Assembly (NCBI GenBank): GCA_003354225.1
Contig: PIVH01000354.1
Span: forward strand, 1 to 6,140
Origin: Globobulimina sp.
Lineage: Eukaryota; Foraminifera; Rotaliida
Length of the DNA: 6,140 nucleotides
Reading direction: 5' to 3'
Shown here: one piece after another, positions 1 to 6,080 of the stretch
Layout of the letters: each line of letters opens with the position of its first letter
Numbering within the stretch: the stretch's first letter is position 1
Made by a program: the position numbers and the translations under genes
Notes under the pieces: generated by a model
What the model was told of the DNA's origin: nothing
Database searches by the model: none
The model's input: only the letters and a program-made list of their open reading frames with translations

Positions 1-512
1 GCTGTGGCCGCTTCGATCATTTGTTTCTCAGATAACCCTAACTTTTCACCTGCTTGCTGATACGAATTGACGGTTTCCCGTTGTTTCAATTGCGCCTGTC
101 GCAAATTCTCTTGACGCGCATTCTCTGCTTGCTGTTGCAAGAGAGTTTGAGTTGTGTCAAAAGCTGCCGCTGCTGTGATCGCCTCGTCTCTTGCCGTGAT
201 TTGTGTCTCGTAATCATCGGCGAATTGATCCGGCGCTTGAGGAATGTCGGGCCGTGACGCGGGGGGCTTTTGCGCTTCGATTTCTTTTAAACGGGCCTCT
301 GCTTGGTCCGCCCTGCGCATCGCCTCTTTTGCCTGTCTGACTTTGCCGCCAACAATGCCATCTACTTTGCGTTGCTGCGCCTCGTCAAACGTGACCTTGG
401 CTTCCTCTGCGGGTGATTGGTCCGCCCCTTGCGGGTTTACAGTCACTTCAGGATTTGCATTTGTCGGTGCGTCGTCCGTGTTTGCGTCTGCTTGCATCTG
501 GTCGTCTGTCAT
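1..512 (-). CDS. Phage scaffolding-like protein, 5' part (runs off the left edge)
   Basis: The frame opens at ATG 512-510 and stays open for 170 codons to the edge, so the C-terminus is missing. A TAG codon sits directly upstream of this ATG in frame, so the start cannot be earlier; the next Met is residue 6. The first 35 residues are acidic and low in hydrophobics (MTDDQMQADANTDD). From about residue 39 a VTFDEAQQRKVDGIVGG segment leads into charged, Ala/Gln/Glu-rich helix (about 57-81). A Pro-rich hinge follows (82-94), then more helix rich in Gln and Arg (about 105-145). This composition, and the position directly after a portal gene, fit the internal scaffolding protein that guides capsid assembly and is absent from the mature virion. 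The major coat gene would then be expected further left. No good Shine-Dalgarno sequence precedes the ATG; only a GGG lies about 9-11 bases upstream. A general coiled-coil minor head protein is the alternative. Confidence 0.8.
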   Translation of the reverse strand, partial: MTDDQMQADANTDDAPTNANPEVTVNPQGADQSPAEEAKVTFDEAQQRKVDGIVGGKVRQAKEAMRRADQAEARLKEIEAQKPPASRPDIPQAPDQFADDYETQITARDEAITAAAAFDTTQTLLQQQAENARQENLRQAQLKQRETVNSYQQAGEKLGLSEKQMIEAAT

Positions 513-540
513 CTAAATGGCCCATAAATGGTGGCGCCGT

Positions 541-605
541 GCTGCCCGCACGTAAGGTATTAATATTCGTAAATACTAATATACTTAATTCTAATATACT
601 GTCAA
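541..605 (-). repeat. Intergenic repeat, copy A (between portal and scaffold genes)
   Basis: Read on the minus strand from 605 down to 541, this block aligns without gaps to copy B (2880-2816). The first 30 bases match at 28 positions and the next 35 at 23, by hand count. It begins two bases after the portal stop codon. Inside it the 9-mer GTATATTAG recurs in a head-to-tail arrangement: starts are 15 bases apart, with the second copy beginning AGTATATTAG. Further downstream, GTATT and AATAC (557-561 and 572-576) form a short inverted repeat. Confidence 0.85.
578..605 (-). promoter_or_regulatory. Predicted sigma70-like promoter before the scaffold gene
   Basis: On the minus strand a perfect TTGACA -35 box (605-600) is followed by a 16-base spacer and a TATATT -10 box (583-578, five of six consensus positions). 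The start would fall some 65 bases upstream of the scaffold ATG. The same arrangement recurs before the portal gene, which makes chance less likely. A spacer of 16 is one short of the optimum. Scaffolding protein is needed in high copy number, so a separate promoter is plausible. Promoter activity is inferred from sequence only. Confidence 0.6.
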
Positions 606-607
606 AT

Positions 608-2803
608 TTAAACCTGTTCTTGTGTCTCGCTGACAAGATCAGAACCTTCTTTGAAATTCTCAACGATGCCCGGTCCCATAATCACGTCAACGCCAGCCGC
701 CTCGCGGGTGGTCTTCATGGCCTGGGTTGCGGTCAGATAATTTTTAAACATCGATGCCAATTCATCCATTTGTTGTTTGTTGGCGTTTAGCGCGTTGGTG
801 ACTTGCTGATTTTGTTCGGCAAGGGCAAGTTTTCGCTGTTCTGTGTTCGCCTGGCTCTGGAATTTCTGCATTTCAAACTGGAATTTTTGTTCTTCTAGCG
901 TTTGTTTTCTGTCATCCAATTGAATTCGCGCTGATTTTTCCTGAATGGAAACTTCTGTTTCTTTTTGCGCGTCCTGCGCTTTGATAAGTTCAGCCTGGCC
1001 AATAAGTTCTTCAGGGGTGGGCTGTTGTCCCTGTTCTTGCTGTGCTTGCTGTATTGCGGCGAATTGCTGTTTTTCGTCTTCTGTCATCTGTTCAGGGGGA
1101 ATGCCGCCCGCATTAAACAGGGCCACGCGGGCGCGCTCTGATAATTGGTCCATACCTGGGGAATTAATGTTATTAAGAAAAATATCCTGTCCTGTTTCCA
1201 TAATGGACGGCACCACTTGCGCAACTTCCAGCATTCCCGCAACGGCTTCTTGTTGGCGGTTCTGGAAGGAAGGCCCGCTTGAACAGGTCACATCGTAAAT
1301 ACCTTTTGACAGGTCGTTAATTTTGACCTCTTTGCCGGTTTCCTGGTCAATAACAATGTCGTTCAGGATCTTCATGGAGAAAGATCCGTCTTCGCCCAAA
1401 ATCCGCACTTGACGGCGCGCGTCATAAACCAGTGGGATTGCATCGATTAAAATGCGGGCGGTGTGACAAATGGCCACCTCTTGCGCGCTGAAAAACTTAA
1501 TCGTTCCCGTGTCGCCCTTGTCCTGCAATGCCTTAATTGCAACGCCTGATTGCAAGCCCGGATTATCGCCCATACTGGCGGCAAATACGCCTGCGGTTTT
1601 TGTGATATTGGTAGACATGGCGTCGGTAATGGTGATCAGGCCGGGATTAACCGGGGGAGACGCGGACATAACAGGCGGACCCGGTACGGTTGGATCATTA
1701 TTATACCACTGAACAGGATTTTGGTTTGTGTTCATAGTGGCAAGTGTTGCCTCATGGCCTGAACTCTGTGCGGGGGTCATCCAATACTTGCCGCGCGGCG
1801 ATAGGGCCGCCTCTTCCACCATGCGCGACATGGAATAGTTCAGCACCCTTTGCGGGTCCATCAACTTTTGCACAACCCCGCGATAGAGGGATTTATTTTC
1901 AAAAACTTTATAGTTTGCATAAGTGGGAATAAGCGGAATCCAGGAGAAAACTGTTCTCTCTGACTTATTCAAAAAATCATTGCCATCAAACAGCCGTGAA
2001 TACACAACTTTTTTCTTTATTTTCCGGCGTCTATCCTCAACAACATTGGATAATTTAAGCTCTTTTTTGATTTTCCTGAAATCGGCGTTATCCTCATATA
2101 CCGCGCCGTTATTCATCAAAACAAGTTCGGTTTCTTCCAGGAGAATATAATAAATCTGTCCAACGATTACCGCGTCTTTTTTATAGTAATAAGCCGTTGA
2201 CACACGGTCATCACCAACAGATACACCGCTCCCCTTTGGCCATTTCTGTTCGTATTCATCGCGCATAAAACTTTGTAAATCATAGCCATACATTGAATCT
2301 GATTTGTCTTGTTTTTCAGCGCCCGGATCAAACCAAACACGGTCAACAAAATTATAAACCGGTTCAATCATTAAATCTTGGTCGAAACTATTGTCATTAA
2401 CGTGGCGTTGGGCCACACGCCAACCGTCAATACCCGCCGTAATCATGTTGCGCGCGGCATGATTAAACACGTCGGACGCGTTTGAAACGTTTTCAATATT
2501 ACGGATCAGACCATCAAGGATTTTTGCATCTTCCTTTGATGCGTCACCGCCTGCGGGGCGTACCTGAATATCAAAATCAGCCTGTTCAAGTTCGCCTGCA
2601 ATCTGGTCAACAATCGGGCCAGTCTCATCAAACGTATAACGGGGTGCACCGTTGCGGGCATTCCACCAATACGGCTCCCACTGACCGTCAATTTTTTCAA
2701 TAAATAAATGGGCGTCACGGGCCTGGCGTCGGTTGTCCGTTTCAACGTCCTGCGCTTCTGTAAGCTTCAAGAGGACTGTATTAATATCGGTAAAATCGGG
2801 CAT
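608..2803 (-). CDS. P22-type portal protein
   Basis: The portal forms the dodecameric ring at one capsid vertex through which DNA is packaged by terminase and later ejected, and to which the tail attaches. The 731 residues match the size of the P22 portal family (P22 gp1, about 725), which is longer than lambda- or HK97-type portals. The N-terminal region (about 10-80) holds an aromatic WEPYWWNARNGAPRYTFDE segment. A DRVWFDPGAEKQDKSDSMYGYD segment spans about 154-175, where this family has its D-P-x-A and SD residues. A basic stretch lies at 257-265. Residues 289-345 (IPTYANY, YRGVVQKLMDPQRVLNYSMSR, EEAALSPRGKYW) resemble the core helical stem region. From about 570 to 695 the protein is Gln/Glu/Lys-rich helix, as in the long C-terminal barrel of P22 portal. 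An in-frame TAA four codons upstream fixes ATG 2803 as the earliest start. The initiation region is poor in Shine-Dalgarno and is partly paired (see 2804-2825). Scaffold follows, as in P22-like phages. Confidence 0.92.
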   Translation of the reverse strand: MPDFTDINTVLLKLTEAQDVETDNRRQARDAHLFIEKIDGQWEPYWWNARNGAPRYTFDETGPIVDQIAGELEQADFDIQVRPAGGDASKEDAKILDGLIRNIENVSNASDVFNHAARNMITAGIDGWRVAQRHVNDNSFDQDLMIEPVYNFVDRVWFDPGAEKQDKSDSMYGYDLQSFMRDEYEQKWPKGSGVSVGDDRVSTAYYYKKDAVIVGQIYYILLEETELVLMNNGAVYEDNADFRKIKKELKLSNVVEDRRRKIKKKVVYSRLFDGNDFLNKSERTVFSWIPLIPTYANYKVFENKSLYRGVVQKLMDPQRVLNYSMSRMVEEAALSPRGKYWMTPAQSSGHEATLATMNTNQNPVQWYNNDPTVPGPPVMSASPPVNPGLITITDAMSTNITKTAGVFAASMGDNPGLQSGVAIKALQDKGDTGTIKFFSAQEVAICHTARILIDAIPLVYDARRQVRILGEDGSFSMKILNDIVIDQETGKEVKINDLSKGIYDVTCSSGPSFQNRQQEAVAGMLEVAQVVPSIMETGQDIFLNNINSPGMDQLSERARVALFNAGGIPPEQMTEDEKQQFAAIQQAQQEQGQQPTPEELIGQAELIKAQDAQKETEVSIQEKSARIQLDDRKQTLEEQKFQFEMQKFQSQANTEQRKLALAEQNQQVTNALNANKQQMDELASMFKNYLTATQAMKTTREAAGVDVIMGPGIVENFKEGSDLVSETQEQV

Positions 2804-2825
2804 TGAAGGGGGTTAACTACCTTCA
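2804..2825 (-). promoter_or_regulatory. Possible hairpin covering the portal ribosome-binding region
   Basis: Directly before the portal ATG the minus strand reads TGAAGG, ten bases, CCTTCA, giving a 6-bp stem (2825-2820 with 2809-2804). The only Shine-Dalgarno-like bases near this start, GAAGG, are in the upstream arm and lie about 16 bases from the ATG, which is too far for normal initiation. The bases at the normal distance are pyrimidine-rich. The stem could mask the site or could shorten the effective spacing. It is short, so chance formation is possible. Confidence 0.4.
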
Positions 2826-2832
2826 CATAAGA

Positions 2833-2846
2833 CACTATTATTAGTG
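2833..2846. promoter_or_regulatory. Palindrome at the predicted transcription start (possible operator)
   Basis: CACTATTATTAGTG has perfect 5-bp arms around TTAT. It begins 6 bases downstream of the predicted -10 box at 2858-2853 and so would straddle or follow the transcription start, a common place for a repressor site. Copy A does not conserve the palindrome exactly; its own nearby inverted repeat is GTATT/AATAC. An AT-rich 14-mer palindrome could also arise by chance. Confidence 0.3.
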
Positions 2847-2852
2847 AAAACT

Positions 2853-2880
2853 AATATACCTTATTCTAATATACTGTCAA
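2853..2880 (-). promoter_or_regulatory. Predicted sigma70-like promoter before the portal gene
   Basis: TTGACA (2880-2875), 16 bases, then TATATT (2858-2853) on the minus strand, about 50 bases upstream of the portal ATG. The -35 box matches the consensus perfectly and the -10 box at five of six positions. It is near-identical to the element before the scaffold gene (578-605). The -35 box abuts the upstream stop codon, so the spacer seems built around the element. Confidence 0.62.
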
Positions 2881-3165
2881 TTAACCTTTAAAGCCCGTGA
2901 CGCTCCAAACAACATTTGCACCGGTTGAGCCGCTTAAAGTCAGTTGGACCAAATCACCACTAGAAACATTAACACGCTCATCAGCCGGTGCCGTATATTC
3001 AACGGCTGTTCCGTCTTCATAGACCGGGTATGCCGTGCCTTTGATGATCTTTTCAACGGCAACCGTCCCGCTTCCAAATGTATCGTTAACGCTTACATGA
3101 ACGTTTTCATTAACAACCAGCCAAGGGCCAACCGTTCCATCTGCCACCATCACACCGCTTGCCAT
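2881..3165 (-). CDS. Small beta-rich phage protein of unknown function
   Basis: This is a 94-residue protein with no signal peptide, membrane segment or cysteine. I do not recognise a named family. It consists of alternating short hydrophobic strands and Gly/Asp/Asn turns: VGPWLVVNENVHVSV (about 12-26), GTVAVEKIIKGTAYPVYEDG (33-52), TAVEYTAPADERVNV (53-67) and DLVQLTLSG...NVVWSVTG (71-91). This looks like a small beta-sandwich. Given its place next to the portal gene it could be a head-decoration, fibre-tip or other virion protein, but that is inferred from context. AGGTG (3175-3171) lies five bases before ATG 3165 and supports the start. It is preceded by a large palindrome and followed at once by a promoter-like repeat, so it may form its own transcription unit. 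Confidence 0.75.
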   Translation of the reverse strand: MASGVMVADGTVGPWLVVNENVHVSVNDTFGSGTVAVEKIIKGTAYPVYEDGTAVEYTAPADERVNVSSGDLVQLTLSGSTGANVVWSVTGFKG

Positions 3166-3177
3166 TTTGACACCTAT

Positions 3178-3246
3178 ATTGTAATAATATTAGTAATAAG
3201 TGATATACAATAACGATATATTACTTGTTTCTAATATTATTACAAT
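3178..3246. repeat. 69-base imperfect palindrome in the spacer before the 94-residue gene
   Basis: Two 30-base arms (3178-3207 and 3217-3246) flank a 9-base centre. The outer 16 bases of each arm are perfect inverted repeats (3178-3193, ATTGTAATAATATTAG, with 3231-3246). Across all 30 positions 27 pair. The arms are almost all A/T. The left end is only two bases from the Shine-Dalgarno sequence of the downstream gene, so a hairpin in the mRNA would sit right next to the ribosome site. Each arm also resembles the promoter-like repeat found in the two later spacers, one arm per strand. No T-run follows on either side, so it does not look like a standard intrinsic terminator. Confidence 0.85.
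3218..3245 (-). promoter_or_regulatory. Diverged third copy of the promoter-like element
   Basis: On the minus strand TTGTAA (3245-3240), 16 bases, then TAATAT (3223-3218). About 20 of 30 positions match copy B, including the shared core ATATTAGAA and the same 16-base spacing. The -35 box is weak (TTG conserved only); the -10 box is fair. It would drive the 94-residue gene. Extreme AT content makes such matches easier by chance, so confidence rests mainly on the shared position and layout. Confidence 0.4.
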
Positions 3247-3256
3247 CATTACCCTT

Positions 3257-5785
3257 TTAAACGTCCGTTATTGTCCCGGTTGGTGTCCAGTCACCCTCAT
3301 TGCCCTCGTTCGTTCCCGCATTCCATGCAGCGGCATCCCCCGTAAACTGGAAGTCAGGGGTTTCAAGACTTACGCTTGATAGGTCTGTAGGATCTCCGTC
3401 TAAATCATAGAACAACCGCCTTGTTGCTGCTTGCGTGATATCTAGCTGTGTTGTTGGATTAAACAACATATAGAATGATGAAACGTTAGCGCCCAAACCC
3501 TCGCCAGATTTACCGATACGATACCAAACAGGCGTGTAGTCAAAAATATCATCAGCGCCAAGCGCCACAGATATCCTACTGTTTTCACCTTCATATACTG
3601 TAAGCGATTGAGTGCCCGCGCTATCACTATCCCATTGTGCAAGGAAGTTAAGCACACCTGACGCTGAGGTATATGTTGTTGATGTTAAATTTGTTACAAA
3701 ACTTGTGCCGTTATGGAGTTGGAAACCCATTTTATTAACATCGCCACCAGCACCATTGAAGAACGCCGCAACACGGTTGTCATTTGTTCTCACCATGGAG
3801 CGCGGCAAGCCATCACGTTCTATAAGCTCTATATTCATGTAGAAAATGCCGCTCTTGCCGTCTGATATCCCTGACAGTGTCCCGGAAGTTGTGTATACAT
3901 CGCTACCGGTTATAGCGTCATCAATAAACACAGTATTGAACGTTTCCGGTATACTTGCAGGGTCCCACAGGAATAAATCACCATTGCTATCAACACAACC
4001 CGTATCACCCACAACATACGTTGCGCCGTCAATAAGACCGCCCCCAACCGCCGGGGTATATCTTGCCATGTTATCTGCTAGTAAATCGGGTACAGGTAGA
4101 GCAAAGTTGCCAGTGAACAAAGTGCTATATGCAATAATCGCACCGCCCTTGCCTGCAATCACGTTGTTACCTTTAGTCCAGCCAGCAAGAAGGATGCTGT
4201 CAGACACGTTGTTGTATGCTCGGTTTCCCCCACTATCAACGGTGTTGTCAAGCGTCAGCGTTACGCTATCCCCAGCCGCGTTTAGCGGATCTTGATGAAC
4301 TATGGAGTTATTAGCTATAAGGCTGCTCTCCATTCTGTCGCCAATAATGCCTTGTTGGCTATCAGTAACAGCGGCCCAATTATTTGTTATTTCCCATTCT
4401 ATCTCGTATGGTGAAGCTATTTCAAACAACATAACATGAAGGTTTCGACCGCGTGTATTGCCTTGCGCGTTTCTGTTGTTACGAATAATAACACCAAGCC
4501 AATTAGATGTGGCGATAGCTGCGTTCGCTTGGAAAACATCAGGGTGCGCGTCGCCAAAATCGTCAGGGGTTGAATAGAAATTAAAAATATCGTTGAACTC
4601 AATCAAACCTGTCGGCATTGACGCGCCATCTTTCGGGTCAAACTTAACCGCGTCACCATAAAATCCAATAATAATATTATTTAGGAAATCAAAATTATCC
4701 AAAGTCTTTAGTTTGACAGGCTCGGTACAGTTAATAAATTCGTTGTTGTTAATATCAACAGATTCCCAATTCGTATTGCCATTGGTCATGTCGATGCCGG
4801 TGCACTGTTGCACGTCAGGCAACCCACCGTATTTGGTGGCGCTGACTTCGTATGTTTCCCCTGTATCGCTTTCTGTTAGGGTCTGTCCAATTGTCCACCC
4901 GGCGCTGTTATCTGACGTTGTGTCCGTTACCCAAATTGTCCCGCTACCAGCCGTAAAATCAGAATCATAAACCGTTGCAGAATTTGCCCCGTTCGTGAGC
5001 GTTTTTCCTTCAGTAGGTTTAGCTGTTCCATTAATGAAATCGATCTTTGCATAATACGGCCTGTCATTATCCGCCGCGTTCGCTGTCGGATCGAACGGTC
5101 CAGAATACAGACAGTTTGTCGATGTAAACTTAGCGCCATTCGTATCAAGATAAACACAGGCATTCCTTGAGGATAGCTGCGCTCTTGGATCGTCCCATTC
5201 GATATTTTCAACAGTGAAATCCGCGCCCGTGAAGTTGTTCTTCACGTATATGAACTGCACAGTTGGAAAATCTGTTACATCTTCTCCTTTGACTGTAAGC
5301 CCAACACTATCCGCAGGGAATACAGCGATACCGCCTAGATTTGCGTCTTTGCGAATAATAACCGTATCACCATTAACCAGCCCTGTTTCAATTGCATCAA
5401 ATTCAGTCGTTGAGTTGCTTTGCCCGGTTATCGTGTAGGTGTTCGCTTGAATTGTAACCGTGTGCGTTGCTGTGGCTTCTCCGCCATTATAAGAGCATGC
5501 AAGGGAGTAAGGTCCAAGGTTCAGTTTAGCAGACGCGCCCGCTGCTGAAGGGGATAAGTCGCCACTACTTGCTATATCCCAATGTCCAGAAGCATCGCCT
5601 GATGTAATGACCGCTGATGTGATTGTAGTTCCAGATGACAGGAGAGTGTAAGATCCAGCCGCCGCTTGCGTGTCCTCGCCAAAATCAAACGCTTGATTTG
5701 CGACGGACAACCCAGGAGAAACTCCATCGTCCAACCGAAATGGAGACTTTAAGCTTACAAACTTTTTTCTAAAAGGACCACGCAT
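3257..5785 (-). CDS. Tailspike/tail-fibre-like protein (beta-helix plus LamG-like end)
   Basis: This 842-residue, Gly/Asn/Thr/Asp-rich protein probably acts outside the capsid in host recognition or cell-envelope binding. It has a short basic N-terminus (RGPFRKKFVSLKSPFRL, possibly an anchor). Residues about 26-115 have an Ig/cadherin-like pattern (GHWDIASSGDLSPS, GPYSLACSYNGGEATATHTV). Residues about 117-205 (TGQS..FDAIETGLVNGDTVIIRKD, LTVKGED) open a right-handed parallel beta-helix of the pectate-lyase type. It continues through about 335-595 with regular VDINNNEFINC, FDFLNNIII, VIIRNNR, WEITNNW and SLIANNSI turns and an AHPDVFQ motif at 413-419. A separate small domain (about 246-318) interrupts it. 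Residues about 615-790 resemble a LamG/concanavalin-like sandwich, and the tail (PDFQFTGDAAAWNAGTN) is of the type that closes such phage proteins. GAGGT lies six bases before ATG 5785. No catalytic residues can be assigned, so an enzymatic role is unproven. Confidence 0.75.
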   Translation of the reverse strand: MRGPFRKKFVSLKSPFRLDDGVSPGLSVANQAFDFGEDTQAAAGSYTLLSSGTTITSAVITSGDASGHWDIASSGDLSPSAAGASAKLNLGPYSLACSYNGGEATATHTVTIQANTYTITGQSNSTTEFDAIETGLVNGDTVIIRKDANLGGIAVFPADSVGLTVKGEDVTDFPTVQFIYVKNNFTGADFTVENIEWDDPRAQLSSRNACVYLDTNGAKFTSTNCLYSGPFDPTANAADNDRPYYAKIDFINGTAKPTEGKTLTNGANSATVYDSDFTAGSGTIWVTDTTSDNSAGWTIGQTLTESDTGETYEVSATKYGGLPDVQQCTGIDMTNGNTNWESVDINNNEFINCTEPVKLKTLDNFDFLNNIIIGFYGDAVKFDPKDGASMPTGLIEFNDIFNFYSTPDDFGDAHPDVFQANAAIATSNWLGVIIRNNRNAQGNTRGRNLHVMLFEIASPYEIEWEITNNWAAVTDSQQGIIGDRMESSLIANNSIVHQDPLNAAGDSVTLTLDNTVDSGGNRAYNNVSDSILLAGWTKGNNVIAGKGGAIIAYSTLFTGNFALPVPDLLADNMARYTPAVGGGLIDGATYVVGDTGCVDSNGDLFLWDPASIPETFNTVFIDDAITGSDVYTTSGTLSGISDGKSGIFYMNIELIERDGLPRSMVRTNDNRVAAFFNGAGGDVNKMGFQLHNGTSFVTNLTSTTYTSASGVLNFLAQWDSDSAGTQSLTVYEGENSRISVALGADDIFDYTPVWYRIGKSGEGLGANVSSFYMLFNPTTQLDITQAATRRLFYDLDGDPTDLSSVSLETPDFQFTGDAAAWNAGTNEGNEGDWTPTGTITDV

Positions 5786-5808
5786 TTTGCTACCTCAGAT
5801 AGATACAT

Positions 5809-6060
5809 CTACTTAGCTACGGGAAGAAGACCCCTTTCAGTGAAGTACTGCGGGCATGCCTTACTCCACTGATTAAAGTCCCCATTATAGAACCGCCGCA
5901 CCGCCCCTACTGACGCCGCATCACAGACAAGCTGCAGCCCGATCTTCAGTTCCTCATCGTTCACCTTGGCCTTGATTGCTGTCCCGGCAGCCTTGGTCGC
6001 ATCGTACTGGGCGCAGCTAGTGAGTAAGATCAGCCCTCCAATGATAAGTAACTTACGCAT
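5809..6060 (-). CDS. Small phage lipoprotein, function unknown
   Basis: The 83-residue product starts with a signal peptide: MRK, a hydrophobic run LLIIGGLILL, then the lipobox LTSC with the lipidated Cys at 16. The residue after it is Ala, so the mature form would be expected in the outer membrane of a Gram-negative host. The mature part is about 67 residues and has a DAASVGAVRRFYNGDFNQW segment (47-65) and two further cysteines (46 and 69) that could form a disulphide. I believe similar small proteins occur in alphaproteobacterial phages and prophages, but from memory only. Possible roles are superinfection exclusion or an outer-membrane spanin subunit; the Pro-rich sequence typical of Rz1 is absent, so the spanin idea is weak. 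The frame stays open upstream to the window edge, but AAGGA (6072-6068) seven bases before ATG 6060 and the signal peptide fix this start. The tailspike-like gene starts 23 bases after the stop. Confidence 0.8.
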   Translation of the reverse strand: MRKLLIIGGLILLTSCAQYDATKAAGTAIKAKVNDEELKIGLQLVCDAASVGAVRRFYNGDFNQWSKACPQYFTERGLLPVAK

Positions 6061-6067
6061 ATTAAAG

Positions 6068-6072
6068 TCCTT
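6068..6072 (-). promoter_or_regulatory. Ribosome-binding site of the lipoprotein gene
   Basis: The minus strand reads AAAGGACTTTAAT before the ATG, a good Shine-Dalgarno core with seven-base spacing. It decides the start, since the frame has no upstream stop inside the window. Confidence 0.7.
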
Positions 6073-6080
6073 TCTATACT

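Larger units (their letters stand above)
2816..2880 (-). repeat. Intergenic repeat, copy B (between the 94-residue gene and portal)
   Basis: This is the second copy of the block described at 541-605; about 51 of 65 positions match without gaps. It starts on the base immediately after the TAA stop of the 94-residue gene. It contains GTATATTAG twice, with starts 15 bases apart. It also carries a perfect short palindrome, CACTA-TTAT-TAGTG, at 2833-2846. Confidence 0.85.

Noticed and set aside
541-553. GTGC-tgccc-GCAC stem-loop before the scaffold gene as a terminator
   Set aside because: Only a 4-bp stem and no following T-run; it could at most affect initiation of the scaffold gene.
448-663. 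71-codon minus-strand open frame across the portal end, spacer and scaffold start
   Set aside because: It overlaps the portal C-terminus and the scaffold N-terminus in another frame, and the encoded sequence has no protein-like pattern.
945-1298. Plus-strand open frame rich in Cys and Ser
   Set aside because: It is the antisense shadow of the Gln/Glu-rich helical tail of the portal.
3231-3246. TAATATTAT in the palindrome resembles the TAATATTAC nick site of circular single-stranded DNA replicons
   Set aside because: The last base of the nonanucleotide differs, there is no Rep gene, and the context is a tailed-phage head operon. The AT-rich palindrome explains the likeness.
3178-3246. Palindrome as a rho-independent terminator
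   Set aside because: The stem has almost no G/C and no T-run follows it in either direction.
3846-4295. 149-codon plus-strand open frame
   Set aside because: It lies wholly antisense to the spike-like gene, which has the better coding pattern, an SD and a recognisable fold; no SD or homology is visible for this one.
4672-4690. AATAATATTATT inside the spike gene as another repeat copy
   Set aside because: It encodes the NNIIIG part of a beta-helix turn and lacks the -35-like box and spacing of the intergenic element.
5809-6060. Rz1-type outer-membrane spanin
   Set aside because: The mature part is not Pro-rich, and no overlapping Rz-like gene with a membrane anchor and coiled coil is present; kept only as a weak alternative.
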